From Hydrogenophilales bacterium 16-64-40 (GTDB lineage: Bacteria; Pseudomonadota; Gammaproteobacteria; Burkholderiales; Thiobacillaceae): 64,000 nt of DNA. Under the pieces are notes generated by a model. It saw nothing but the letters and a program-made list of their open reading frames with translations. It was not told where the DNA came from and did not search any database. Shown here one piece after another: positions 37,472 through 46,970 of the stretch. The stretch's first letter is position 1. Each line of letters starts with the position of its first letter. The position numbers and the translations under genes were made by a program. The stretch is from assembly GCA_002256995.1 (NCBI GenBank), contig NCGX01000002.1:1-64000 (forward strand), given 5' to 3'.

Positions 37472-38350
37472 ATGAACATTGCATTCATCGGCATGGGCAT
37501 CATGGGCCGGCCCATGGCCGTCAATCTGCGGAAGGCTGGCCACACGGTATTCGTTCATGGCCGCCGCCCGGAAACCATGGCCCAGCCGGTGGAAGCCGGC
37601 TGTGCCGGCTGCGCGACAATTGCGGAAGCGGCGGCGCAGGCTGACATCATCATCGTCATGGTGTCGGACACGCCAGACGTCGAGCAGGTGCTGTTCGGCG
37701 ACCATGGCGTTGCGGCAGGCGCGAAGCCCGGTTCGGTGGTGGTCGACATGAGCACCATCTCGCCCACCGCGACGCGGGGGTTTGCGGAAAAACTGCAGGC
37801 GCGCGGCATCGACATGCTCGACGCGCCGGTGTCCGGCGGCGAGGTCGGCGCGATCAACGCCACGCTGTCGATCATGGTCGGCGGCAAGCCGGAAGTATTC
37901 GCGCGCGTGATGCCGGTGTTCGAGGCGCTGGGCAAGAACATCGTGTGGGTCGGCAGCAACGGCGCTGGCCAGGTGGCGAAGGCCAGCAACCAGATCGTGG
38001 TGGCGGTCACCATCGAGGGCGTCGCCGAGGCGCTGACCTTCGCCCGCAAAAACGGCGTCGATCCGGCCCGCGTACGCGACGCGCTGATGGGCGGCTTTGC
38101 CGGCAGCCGCATTCTCGAAGTGCACGGCAAGCGCATGCTCGACAACGACTACACGCCCGGCTTCAAGACGAAACTGCACCAGAAGGACATCAACATCGTG
38201 ATGCAGACCGCGAAGGAACTCGGGTTGTCGCTGCCAGGGGCGGCGCTGGTGATGCAGCATCTCAACGCGCTGATGGGCACTGGCGACGCGGAATTGGATT
38301 CGGCGGCGGTGATGAAGATCGTCGAGCGCGAGTCGGGCATGGAACGGTAG
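37472..38350 (+). CDS. glxR: 2-hydroxy-3-oxopropionate reductase (tartronate semialdehyde reductase)
   Basis: This beta-hydroxyacid dehydrogenase of 292 residues reduces tartronate semialdehyde to D-glycerate with NAD(P)H. Seen are the Rossmann loop FIGMGIMGRPMA, the substrate loop DAPVSGGEVGA, the catalytic lysine in GQVAKASNQI and GFAGSRILEVHGKRM. It lies 42 bp after dctM with GAGGAGAAG as ribosome site, and before a hydroxyacid dehydrogenase and malate synthase. A close paralogue is at 47924. No glyoxylate carboligase is present in the window. Confidence 0.93.
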   Translation: MNIAFIGMGIMGRPMAVNLRKAGHTVFVHGRRPETMAQPVEAGCAGCATIAEAAAQADIIIVMVSDTPDVEQVLFGDHGVAAGAKPGSVVVDMSTISPTATRGFAEKLQARGIDMLDAPVSGGEVGAINATLSIMVGGKPEVFARVMPVFEALGKNIVWVGSNGAGQVAKASNQIVVAVTIEGVAEALTFARKNGVDPARVRDALMGGFAGSRILEVHGKRMLDNDYTPGFKTKLHQKDINIVMQTAKELGLSLPGAALVMQHLNALMGTGDAELDSAAVMKIVERESGMER

Positions 38351-38362
38351 GTTTTTCCGCGG

Positions 38363-38384
38363 CCCTTCGCGCCCTTCGCGGATA
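38363..38384 (+). repeat. Dispersed motif copy CCTTCGCG-CCTTCGCGGATA
   Basis: This 22-bp segment just upstream of the hydroxyacid dehydrogenase gene is closely related to both arms of the inverted repeat at 60076-60144. It is therefore a dispersed intergenic sequence, not a local coincidence. Confidence 0.55.
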
Positions 38385-38400
38385 GAAAAGGTTTTTAGCC

Positions 38401-39351
38401 ATGAAACACACCATCGTCTTTCTCGACCGCGCGAGCTTGATCGCCGACCTGCGCGCGCCGGCCTTCGCGCACGCCTGGATCGACCACGACCAGACCCGGC
38501 CCGAGGACGTCGTCGCACGCATCCAGGGCGCGGACATCGTCATCGTCAACAAGGTCAAACTCTCCGCCGACATCCTGGCGCAGGCCCCGAGCGTGAAGAT
38601 GATCGCGGTGTCCGCCACGGGCACCGACATCGTCGACCTCGCCTACTGTCGTGCGCACGGCATCGTCGTGTCCAACATCCGCGGCTATGCGGTGCACACC
38701 GTTCCCGAGCACGCCTTCATGCTGATGCTGGCGCTGCGCCGCAATCTGCTGGGCTGGCGTGAGGACGTAGGCGCCGGGCTGTGGCAGAAAGCCGACCAGT
38801 TCTGCCTGTTCACCCGTCCGGTAAACGACCTCTACGGCAGCACGCTCGGGCTGGTCGGCTACGGCTCGCTCGGCCACGGCATGCAGAAAGTTGCCGAGGC
38901 TTTCGGCATGCGGGTGCTGGTTGCCGAACACAAGAACGCGGCTACGATCCGTGAAGGCCACACGCCCTTCGACAGCGTGATCCAGGCGGCCGACGTGATC
39001 TCGCTGCACACGCCGCTGACGGCCGAGACGCGGCACATGATATCCACGCGCGAGTTCGGCCTGATGAAGCCCACCGCCATTCTGATCAACACCGCGCGCG
39101 GCAATCTGGTGGACGAAGCCGCGCTGGCCGAGGCGCTGAAGTCGGGACGCATCGGCGGCGCCGGCTTCGACGTGCTAGCGGTGGAGCCGCCGCGCGAGGG
39201 CAGCCCGCTGCTCCATCTCGACCTGCCGAACTTCATCCTCACGCCGCACGTTGCCTGGTCCAGCCGCGAGGCGATGCAGACGCTCGCCGATCAACTGGTT
39301 GACAACATCGAGGCCTTTGTGGCCGGCAGACCCAGCAACGTCGTCACCTGA
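38401..39351 (+). CDS. D-2-hydroxyacid dehydrogenase (glycerate dehydrogenase/hydroxypyruvate reductase)
   Basis: The 316 residues form an NAD-dependent D-isomer 2-hydroxyacid dehydrogenase: LVGYGSLGHGMQ nucleotide loop, catalytic Arg in NTARGNLVDEAAL, Glu in LAVEPPREG and His in LTPHVAWSS. VSATGTDIVDL and YAVHTVPEHAFML match hydroxypyruvate/glyoxylate reductases. With GlxR and malate synthase it interconverts C2/C3 hydroxy- and oxo-acids such as glyoxylate-glycolate or hydroxypyruvate-glycerate. The best symbol would be hprA, but the exact substrate is not decided by sequence. Confidence 0.88.
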   Translation: MKHTIVFLDRASLIADLRAPAFAHAWIDHDQTRPEDVVARIQGADIVIVNKVKLSADILAQAPSVKMIAVSATGTDIVDLAYCRAHGIVVSNIRGYAVHTVPEHAFMLMLALRRNLLGWREDVGAGLWQKADQFCLFTRPVNDLYGSTLGLVGYGSLGHGMQKVAEAFGMRVLVAEHKNAATIREGHTPFDSVIQAADVISLHTPLTAETRHMISTREFGLMKPTAILINTARGNLVDEAALAEALKSGRIGGAGFDVLAVEPPREGSPLLHLDLPNFILTPHVAWSSREAMQTLADQLVDNIEAFVAGRPSNVVT

Positions 39352-39363
39352 GAGGATCGAGCC

Positions 39364-41541
39364 ATGAACGCACGCGTCACAGTGGCCGGCCTCTCGATCG
39401 CCCAGCCGCTTTACGATCTGGTGCACGACGAGATCGCACCGGGCACCGGCATCTCCAGCGACCGCGTGTGGCAGGGTTTCGCCGACATGCTGCGCGAACT
39501 GACTCCGCGCAACCGCGCCCTGCTGGCGCGGCGCGATGAGCTGCAGGCGCGCATCGATGCCTGGCACCTCGAGCGCCGGGGCCTGCCGCACGACGCCGCC
39601 GCCTACAGGCAGCACCTGGTCGACATCGGCTACCTGCTACCGGAAGGCGAGGACTTCGCCATCGCCACCGACCATGTCGACCCCGAAATCGCCCGCATCG
39701 CCGGCCCGCAGCTGGTGGTGCCTGTGAACAACGCGCGCTACGCACTGAATGCCGCCAATGCACGCTGGGGCAGCCTGTTTGACGCCCTCTACGGCACCGA
39801 TGTCATTTCCGGTGAGAACGGCGCCGAGCAGAAGGGCGCGTTTAATCCGCTGCGTGGCGCCAAAGTCATTGCCTACGCCAAGGCTTTCCTCGACGAGGCC
39901 GCGCCCTTGCGCGAGGGCAGCTACATCGACGCCATCGCCTATACGGTCAAGGCGGGGCAACTCGCGGTGACGCTATCGAGCGGGGCGCATGTCGGACTGC
40001 GCGACCCCGGGCAATTCAAGGGATATCAGGAGAGATCCGGGGCAATCAGTTCGCTGCTGCTGGTGCACCACGGCCTGCACATCGAGATTCATTTCAACAC
40101 CGACCACCCCATCCACGAACTGCATCCCACCGGCATCCGCGACATTTTTCTGGAAGCGGCGATCACCACCATCATGGACTGCGAAGATTCGGTGGCCGCT
40201 GTGGACGCCGGCGACAAGGTGAAGGTCTACCGCAACTGGCTGGGCCTGATGAAGGGCGAACTCGCCCGCAGCTTCGACAAGGGCGGCAAGACGCTGACCC
40301 GCAGCCTCAAACCGGACCGCCGCTACCGCGCGCCCGACGGCCGCGACGTCGAAATTCCCGGCCGCAGCCTGATGCTGGTGCGCACCGTCGGCCACCTGAT
40401 GACAACCGACGCGGTGCTGGACGAGGCGGGCAACGAGGTGTTCGAGGGCCTGCTCGACGGGCTGATCACCAGCTACTGCGCACTGCACGACCTCAAGGGC
40501 GCGAGCCCCCTGCGCAACAGCCGCATGGGCAGCGTCTACATCGTCAAGCCCAAGCAGCACGGTCCCGACGAAGTCGCTTTCACCGTGGATGTGTTCGCGC
40601 GCATCGAAGGCGTGCTGGACCTGCCGAGGAACACCCTGAAGCTAGGCATCATGGACGAGGAGCGGCGCACCACGCTCAACCTCAAGGCCTGCATCCGCGC
40701 GGCGCGTGAGCGGTTGATCTTCATCAACACTGGCTTCCTCGACCGCACCGGCGACGAGATCCACACCTCGATGGAGGCCGGGGCCGTGTTGCGCAAGGAC
40801 GAGATGAAATCCGCCGCCTGGTTGCGCGCCTACGAAAACTGGAACGTCGACATCGGACTGGCCTGCGGGCTCGCGGGCCGCGCACAGATCGGCAAGGGCA
40901 TGTGGACCATGCCCGACCGCATGGCCGATATGATGGCGAACAAGCAGGCGCACCCCGAAGCAGGCGCCAGTTGCGCTTGGGTGCCTTCGCCCACCGCCGC
41001 CACCCTGCATGCCATCCACTATCACCGGGTCGATGTGTTCGCCCGCCAGCAGGCGCTGCGCTCGCGCGTGCGCGCCTCGCTCGACGACCTGCTGGCGATT
41101 CCCGTGGTGACGAAGCCAACCTGGTCGGCCGAGGATATCCAGCAGGAACTCGACAACAACATCCAGGGACTGCTCGGCTATGTGGTGCGCTGGGTCGACC
41201 AGGGCATGGGGGCGTCCAAGGTGCCGAACCTCGACAACGTCGGCCTGATGGAAGATCGGGCGACGCTACGCATCGCCAGCCAGCACATCGCCAACTGGCT
41301 GCATCACGCCGTGATCAGCGAAGCCCAGGTGATGGAGGCACTCAAGCGCATGGCGCGCCTGGTGGATCAGCAAAATGCGGGCGACCCCCAATACGTCAAT
41401 ATGGCGCCGCACTACATCAGCCTGGCCTTCCAGGCCGCGCAGGACATGATTTTCCATGGCCGGCGTGCGCCGAACGGCTACACCGAGCCGACCCTGCACC
41501 GGCGGCGCCGGCAGTTCAAGGCCGCACTGCGCGGCGGCTGA
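39364..41541 (+). CDS. glcB: Malate synthase G
   Basis: Malate synthase G condenses glyoxylate with acetyl-CoA to malate. At 725 residues it is the full G isoform. Recognisable parts are the start [20 protein letters not shown] (near residues 10-29), [19 protein letters not shown], the active-site region [36 protein letters not shown] and [15 protein letters not shown]. It is the terminal gene of the TRAP-glyoxylate cluster, 12 bp after the hydroxyacid dehydrogenase, and feeds the imported or photorespiratory glyoxylate into the TCA cycle. Confidence 0.96.
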   Translation: MNARVTVAGLSIAQPLYDLVHDEIAPGTGISSDRVWQGFADMLRELTPRNRALLARRDELQARIDAWHLERRGLPHDAAAYRQHLVDIGYLLPEGEDFAIATDHVDPEIARIAGPQLVVPVNNARYALNAANARWGSLFDALYGTDVISGENGAEQKGAFNPLRGAKVIAYAKAFLDEAAPLREGSYIDAIAYTVKAGQLAVTLSSGAHVGLRDPGQFKGYQERSGAISSLLLVHHGLHIEIHFNTDHPIHELHPTGIRDIFLEAAITTIMDCEDSVAAVDAGDKVKVYRNWLGLMKGELARSFDKGGKTLTRSLKPDRRYRAPDGRDVEIPGRSLMLVRTVGHLMTTDAVLDEAGNEVFEGLLDGLITSYCALHDLKGASPLRNSRMGSVYIVKPKQHGPDEVAFTVDVFARIEGVLDLPRNTLKLGIMDEERRTTLNLKACIRAARERLIFINTGFLDRTGDEIHTSMEAGAVLRKDEMKSAAWLRAYENWNVDIGLACGLAGRAQIGKGMWTMPDRMADMMANKQAHPEAGASCAWVPSPTAATLHAIHYHRVDVFARQQALRSRVRASLDDLLAIPVVTKPTWSAEDIQQELDNNIQGLLGYVVRWVDQGMGASKVPNLDNVGLMEDRATLRIASQHIANWLHHAVISEAQVMEALKRMARLVDQQNAGDPQYVNMAPHYISLAFQAAQDMIFHGRRAPNGYTEPTLHRRRRQFKAALRGG

Positions 41542-41551
41542 TCACGCCAGG

Positions 41552-43759
41552 CTAACCGGCCACCCGCTGGCCATGTTTCTCGAAGCCGCGCGCATGCTGG
41601 CCCAACAGGGCGGTGGCTGCCTGACTGGAAACCGGAGGGCTGTAGTAATAGCCCTGCACTTCATGGCACTGCATCTGCTGCAGCAGCGCGCGCTGGGCTT
41701 CGGTTTCGACGCCTTCGGCGACGACATTGAGATTCATGCCGCGCCCCATGGCGATCATGGCGTTGACGATGGACATGTTCTCTTCGCGGTCGAGCTCCTG
41801 CACGAAGGACTGGTCGATCTTGAGGGTGTGGATGGGGAAGCGCGACAGGTACTTGAACGAGCTGTAGCCGGTACCGAAATCGTCGATGGCGATCCGGACG
41901 CCGGCAACGGAGAGGCGTCCGAGCTTGATCGCATTGGCCTCGAAATCCCGCATCAAAAGGGTTTCGGTGATTTCCAGCTCCAGCAGATTGCCGTCCAGCG
42001 AATAAATCTGAACGGCGCGCATGACACTGTCGACAAAGTCGCTGCTTTCAAGCTGGCGGGCTGAAATGTTGACCGACAGCCGCACCGGCGGTAGCCCGGC
42101 ATGGCGCCATTCCGCCATCTGCGCGCCGGCCTGGCGCAACACCCAATCGCCGATGGGGACGATGACGCCGCACTCTTCGGCCACCGGGATGAAGTCGGCG
42201 GGCGCTAGCAATCCGCGCTGCGGATGCCACCAGCGCAGCAGGGCTTCGAACCCGCGCACTTCGCCGGTGGTGGTGTCGACCTGCGGCTGATAGAACAGCA
42301 CGAATTCGTTGCGCGCCAGCGCCCGGCGCAGGTCGACCTCGATCTGCATGCGTTCTGAATAGGGCGCCTGCATGCCGGCCTCCCAGAACTGCAGCTGGCT
42401 GCGGCCCTGCGACTTGGCCCGGTACATGGCGATTTCGGCCTGGCGGATGAGGCTGTCGATCATGTCGCCGTCTTCCGGCGCGACGCAGGCGCCGATGCTG
42501 ACCGAGACGTAGATTTCGTGGCCCTTGACGTAGACCGGCTTCGACAGCACCTGGATGATCTTGCGGCAGATGTGGTCGACGTCGCTGCGCGAGACCAGGG
42601 TGGGCAGCAGGACGGCGAATTCGTCGCCGCCCAGGCGCGCCAGGGTGTCGCCTTCGCGCAGGCACTGGCGCAGCCGCGCCCCGACGGCGAGCAGCAATTC
42701 GTCACCGATGGCGTGGCCGAGCGCGTCGTTGATGACCTTGAAGTGGTCGAGGTCAAGGCTGAGCACCGCCAGCGGCTGCTGGGTGCGGCGGGCCTGCGCC
42801 AGCATGAGGCCGAGATGGTCGCGGAACAGCGCGCGGTTGGGCAGGCCGGTGAGCAGGTCGTGGTAGGCCTGGTAGTGAACGGTTTCCTCGGCCTGCTTGC
42901 GCTCGGTGATGTCCTTGGCGACGCCGTAGCTGCCGATGAAGCGCTGCTCGAACGGGCTGGCGTCCTCGTCGTACATGCCGGTGGCGGTGAGCTCGACCGA
43001 CTTGCAGCGGCCGTTCATCAGGCGTGGGCGGCGCATCCCGGGATTGCACTTGAGATGGATCTCGATGTTGCGCGCACTGCGGTCACCGGCGCGACGTTCG
43101 TTGAAGATATGCTCGGCGCGCGCGATGTCGTCTTCGTGGATCACCAGGCTGTAATGCTGGCCCAGCAGTTCCTCGCTGCTGTAACCGAGCAGGCTTTCGA
43201 CGCGGTCGTTGACGAAAGTGAAGCGGCCTTCGCAGTCCAGGGTGTAGATGAAATCGGGCGAACTGTTGACCAGAAAACGATGCCATTTTTCCGACTGCTG
43301 CAGGCGCTGCAGGATGTGGTTGTTTTCCTTTTCAAGCCGCCGCCGCGTCAGCGTATTCTCGATACGGCGCAGCAGTTCTTCGGGTTCATACGGTTTGCGC
43401 ACGAAATCGGCGGCGCCGCCGCGCAGCGCGCGGATCGCCGCATCGATGGTGCTGTCGCCGGATACCACGATTACCGGCGTGTCGACGCCACGTTCGGACA
43501 CGAAGCGCAGCACCTCGCTACCGTTGAGGTCGGGCATGCCCAAATCCAGCAGGATGGCATCGAACTGCTGCTTGCCAATGGCGATCAGGGCCTCGCAGCC
43601 GCCGTTGGCGGTCACCACGTCGTAATCGCGGGTGGCAAGCAGGCGCGTCAGGCCTTCCAGGATCAGCACCTCGTCATCCACCACCAGCAGACGCTGGCGA
43701 ACCGGAAAGCTGGTGACGGCACTGCACTGTGGAGCGAGATGAATGGGGTTGTCTGACAC
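41552..43759 (-). CDS. Response regulator with PAS, GGDEF and EAL domains
   Basis: The 735 residues comprise a receiver domain (DD at 28-29, phospho-acceptor D72 in LLDLGMPDLNG, T/K pair in VVSGDS and FVRKPYEPEE), a PAS sensor (about 155-290, ending DITERKQAE), a GGDEF domain with intact GGDEF near 377-381 and an EAL domain with FEALLRW near 503, LEITETLLM, IDDFGTGYSS and AEGVE. Both cyclic-di-GMP synthesis and hydrolysis motifs look intact. It follows the histidine kinase at 43770 by 10 bp, making a two-component pair that controls cyclic-di-GMP. No hybrid output is visible beyond the two enzymes. Confidence 0.95.
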   Translation of the reverse strand: MSDNPIHLAPQCSAVTSFPVRQRLLVVDDEVLILEGLTRLLATRDYDVVTANGGCEALIAIGKQQFDAILLDLGMPDLNGSEVLRFVSERGVDTPVIVVSGDSTIDAAIRALRGGAADFVRKPYEPEELLRRIENTLTRRRLEKENNHILQRLQQSEKWHRFLVNSSPDFIYTLDCEGRFTFVNDRVESLLGYSSEELLGQHYSLVIHEDDIARAEHIFNERRAGDRSARNIEIHLKCNPGMRRPRLMNGRCKSVELTATGMYDEDASPFEQRFIGSYGVAKDITERKQAEETVHYQAYHDLLTGLPNRALFRDHLGLMLAQARRTQQPLAVLSLDLDHFKVINDALGHAIGDELLLAVGARLRQCLREGDTLARLGGDEFAVLLPTLVSRSDVDHICRKIIQVLSKPVYVKGHEIYVSVSIGACVAPEDGDMIDSLIRQAEIAMYRAKSQGRSQLQFWEAGMQAPYSERMQIEVDLRRALARNEFVLFYQPQVDTTTGEVRGFEALLRWWHPQRGLLAPADFIPVAEECGVIVPIGDWVLRQAGAQMAEWRHAGLPPVRLSVNISARQLESSDFVDSVMRAVQIYSLDGNLLELEITETLLMRDFEANAIKLGRLSVAGVRIAIDDFGTGYSSFKYLSRFPIHTLKIDQSFVQELDREENMSIVNAMIAMGRGMNLNVVAEGVETEAQRALLQQMQCHEVQGYYYSPPVSSQAATALLGQHARGFEKHGQRVAG

Positions 43760-43769
43760 GAAATTCTCC

Positions 43770-45758
43770 TTATATACGGGTTACATTGACCCGTAGCGTG
43801 TTGTCGAGCGAGGCCTCGCTGTTGTGCAAGGTCGGCAGGCGAATCAAAAAATGGGTGCCTTGCGGCGTGCTGGTGCAGCTGAGGTGGCCGCTCATGCGCT
43901 CGATCAGGCTGCGGCTGATGGTCAGGCCGAGCCCGGCGTGATCGCCGCCCTTCTCGCTGACCACCGGTTCGAACAGGTGCGACGCCACCGCCGGCGGCAG
44001 GCCGGGGCCGGTGTCGGCCACTTCGATTTCGACCTGGCGCAGGCCGTCCACGTCGGCCAGGCGCGTGGTGAATTTGAGATGGCCGCCGCCGTGCATGGCC
44101 TCGACCGCATTCTTGGCCAGGTTGAACAGCACCTGCTTCAGCAGGTCCTTCTGCAGCGGCAGGGGCGGCACGTCGGGGTTGAGGTCGATCTGCACGTTGA
44201 CCTTGTTCGGCGCGAACAGGGTGCCGAGCGACATTCGCACCAGTTCCGAGACGACGCTGTTGACCGACACCAGTTCGAGTGCCGCGGCAGGCGGCGCGCT
44301 TTCCTCGACCGCGGTGATGCCGCGCACGATGCGCGCCACCCGCTCGATTTCATCGCTGATGATGCCAAGGTCGCGCTGCACCGCCGAATCCGCGCCCAGG
44401 CGATCGGACAGCAGGTTGAGGTAATTGCGCATGATGGTGAGCGGGTTGGCCACTTCATGAATGGCGCGGCGTACCCGATCGCGTGGAATGTCATCGCTCG
44501 GCGCAGCTGGCGCCGCGTGGATCGGCTGAGCCGGGGCGGACATTGCCAACGGAAGCGGCATCAAGGCCTCGGCACATTCGGCCAGGGTGAACCGCCACAA
44601 CGGCAACGCGCCAAGGCCGGGCAAGGCATCGCCCGCCACCAGTACGCCCGTCCGGCCATCGCTCAACGCGAGCGACTGGCACATAAAGCGCGCCACATCG
44701 AGCAGGCGGGCGATCTGTTCGTCGACCAGTGCCGCGTCCGTCTCGCCGCGCACGAACTGCTGAGGGGCGTTGCGCGCGAGCGCGCGCGGCAGCGTTGAAT
44801 GGGCGTCGTCGGGCGGAATCGCCAGCGCGGAGAGGCCGGCGGCCGCGGGAATCAGTTGCGTCATCTGCAGGCTGCCGTCGCCGGCAGGGGCGAACAGGCA
44901 GACGTGTTCAATCCCGAACAGGGCACGCAAAGCGTCCCGCAGCAGCGCAAATACCTGGCCGGACCCGCTGGCCTGGCGGAAGTGGCTGTGCAGTGCCGAT
45001 TGCGCCGCCTGCGCCGCGTACAGGCGAGCAAGACGCTCGAACCCGCCGCCGGACGTCGGTGCCAGCGCATCGGCCAGCCCGAAGCGCTGCGCCAGCTGGC
45101 GCGTCTGGGTCTGGCTGTCGCCCAGCAACTGGGCGGCTTCGCCCGCACCCAGCTGCAGGGCGGCAAGCGCGGCGCGCACGTCCACGCTGTCCACCGCGTC
45201 GGCACGGGTCGTGAGTTGATAGGCAAGCTGGACGATGCGCACCAGCGGATGCGCTGCGCGCCCGCGTACCAGCGGTTGGGCGTGGTAGCGCACGGCGTCG
45301 GCCAGCCAGCCGTCGGGGTCGAGCTCGACCAGCCAGTCGGCGGCGTGCGCCGGCGGCGTGGGGGCGATATCGAGATAATCCGCCAGATTGTGGGCGAGGC
45401 CGGCGATCCAGGCCGCCTCGGCATCGGCCACGCCAGCGCGGAGCGCCAGCGCCTGCGCCAAATGCGCGACGCCGATCGACTGGCGCCAGCGCGCGGCATA
45501 GCTCAACTGCGCCGCACCGGACGCGACCGGCGCGGCCAGCAACAGCGCCCGCAGCAGATCCTGCTGGCTATCGAAATCTGCGGCGTGCAGCCGCAGACGC
45601 AGTGCCAGCACGGGATCGCAGCGCACGCAGGCGGCGAACTCCGCCTGCGCGACTGCGCCTCGCATCAGCTGCTCCAGTGCCTCGGCCACCACACCGGGCG
45701 CACAGAGACCGGCTGTTAGCGCCGACTTCTTTAGTGAATTGTGCGAAAGTTCTTGCAT
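43770..45758 (-). CDS. HDOD-histidine kinase
   Basis: The 662 residues combine an N-terminal HDOD-like region (about 20-240, with LAHNLADYL and ADAVRYHAQPL) with a GAF-like middle (about 255-405) and a kinase core. The phospho-accepting histidine is H434 in AIHEVANPLTI. The ATPase boxes are N (NLAKNAVEAM), G1 (DTGPGLP) and G2 (HAGLGLTISRSL). There is no transmembrane helix, so it is a cytoplasmic sensor. It pairs with the REC-GGDEF-EAL regulator. Its -10 box lies only 8 bases from the ATG, suggesting a nearly leaderless transcript unless another promoter is used. Confidence 0.9.
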   Translation of the reverse strand: MQELSHNSLKKSALTAGLCAPGVVAEALEQLMRGAVAQAEFAACVRCDPVLALRLRLHAADFDSQQDLLRALLLAAPVASGAAQLSYAARWRQSIGVAHLAQALALRAGVADAEAAWIAGLAHNLADYLDIAPTPPAHAADWLVELDPDGWLADAVRYHAQPLVRGRAAHPLVRIVQLAYQLTTRADAVDSVDVRAALAALQLGAGEAAQLLGDSQTQTRQLAQRFGLADALAPTSGGGFERLARLYAAQAAQSALHSHFRQASGSGQVFALLRDALRALFGIEHVCLFAPAGDGSLQMTQLIPAAAGLSALAIPPDDAHSTLPRALARNAPQQFVRGETDAALVDEQIARLLDVARFMCQSLALSDGRTGVLVAGDALPGLGALPLWRFTLAECAEALMPLPLAMSAPAQPIHAAPAAPSDDIPRDRVRRAIHEVANPLTIMRNYLNLLSDRLGADSAVQRDLGIISDEIERVARIVRGITAVEESAPPAAALELVSVNSVVSELVRMSLGTLFAPNKVNVQIDLNPDVPPLPLQKDLLKQVLFNLAKNAVEAMHGGGHLKFTTRLADVDGLRQVEIEVADTGPGLPPAVASHLFEPVVSEKGGDHAGLGLTISRSLIERMSGHLSCTSTPQGTHFLIRLPTLHNSEASLDNTLRVNVTRI

Positions 45759-45766
45759 CTCATTGC

Positions 45767-45796
45767 TATATATAACTAAATTTGCTACACAGTCAA
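45767..45796 (-). promoter_or_regulatory. Promoter of the HDOD-kinase operon
   Basis: On the minus strand TTGACT (45791-45796) is followed, 16 to 18 bp on, by TATATATA (45767-45774). The fit to sigma-70 is good. Transcription would start at about 45760, two or three bases before the start codon at 45758. Confidence 0.6.
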
Positions 45797-45915
45797 TCGA
45801 AGCTCATCAAACATCCGGGGCGCCGCCGTGAACTGTTGTTTTAAAGTTTTGCCTGACGTGTCCGTATATTGACTTCGTGTTGCATTTTCGCCGCCCTTCA
45901 TTAAAGCGAGTTCAT

Positions 45916-46881
45916 ATGAAAGCTGTACTGTCCGGATTGTTATTGTTGTGCGTTCACACCGGCGCCGCCGCGCTCGATGGCCGCACGGCCCCGCAATGGG
46001 GCGATCAGCTCGACACGACGCTATCCGCCCCGCAACCGGCGCCCAAGGTTGCGCCGATGCCAGAATTCAGCGCGCACTCGGTGCTGGTGTTCGATCAGGC
46101 CAGCGGACAACCGCTGCTGGCGAAAAACGCCAACCTGCAGACGCCGATTGCCTCCATCACCAAGCTGATGACGGCGATGCTGGTGCTCAACGCCGGGCAG
46201 CCGCTGGATGAACTCATCGCCATCACCGAAGAAGACCGCGACACCCTCAAGGGCACCGGTTCGCGCCTGGCTTTCGGCTCCCGTTACACGCGCGGCCAGC
46301 TGCTGCATCTGGCGCTGATCGCGTCCGACAACCGCGCGGCAAACGCGCTCGGGCGCAACTATCCGGGCGGCTTGCAGCGCTTCGTCGCCACCATGAACCG
46401 CACGGCGCGCGTGCTGGGCATGAACGACACGGTCTATGTCGAGCCGACCGGGCTGTCGAGCGGCAACCGTTCGACCGCGCACGATCTCGCCAAACTCGTC
46501 AATTACGCGTACCAGAATTACCCAGAAATCCGCCACATCAGCACCGCCGGCAATTACACCCTCGACTCGCAGCGCGTGGTGACCCAGAAAAAGCAGCAAA
46601 AACCCCAGGTGCACTACCGCACCGTGGCATTCAACAACACCAACCGCTTCACCCGCGCGGACGACTGGCATATCGGCCTGTCCAAGACCGGCTTCATCAA
46701 CGAGGCCGGCCATTGTCTCATCATGCAGGCGCAGGTCGCCAACCGCGATGTCATCATCGTGCTGCTCGATGCGCGGGGCACCGGCAATCGTGCCAGTGAC
46801 GCCACCCGCATCAAGGAGTGGCTGGAATCCGCCACCCCGCTTCGCAGCGACAACCGCAACACCGCCGCCTCGCGCACCTGA
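45916..46881 (+). CDS. pbpG: D-alanyl-D-alanine endopeptidase (PBP7)
   Basis: This secreted low-mass penicillin-binding protein of 321 residues cleaves peptidoglycan cross-links in the periplasm. The signal peptide ends at AAA-LDG (about residue 19). Active-site motifs are SITK, ASDN and KTG (LSKTGFINEAGHC). There is no C-terminal amphipathic anchor, in line with PBP7. The start at 45916 is used because the upstream open frame (from 45877) reads through the leader. Its neighbours do not define a pathway. Confidence 0.93.
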   Translation: MKAVLSGLLLLCVHTGAAALDGRTAPQWGDQLDTTLSAPQPAPKVAPMPEFSAHSVLVFDQASGQPLLAKNANLQTPIASITKLMTAMLVLNAGQPLDELIAITEEDRDTLKGTGSRLAFGSRYTRGQLLHLALIASDNRAANALGRNYPGGLQRFVATMNRTARVLGMNDTVYVEPTGLSSGNRSTAHDLAKLVNYAYQNYPEIRHISTAGNYTLDSQRVVTQKKQQKPQVHYRTVAFNNTNRFTRADDWHIGLSKTGFINEAGHCLIMQAQVANRDVIIVLLDARGTGNRASDATRIKEWLESATPLRSDNRNTAASRT

Positions 46882-46970
46882 TCCTTCTGCTCCGGCTGGC
46901 GCGCATTCCGCGCGCCAGCCGTCCTGCGGCGGCGTTATGATGAGCGCTCCGTCCGTCTGCATCCCGCCTC

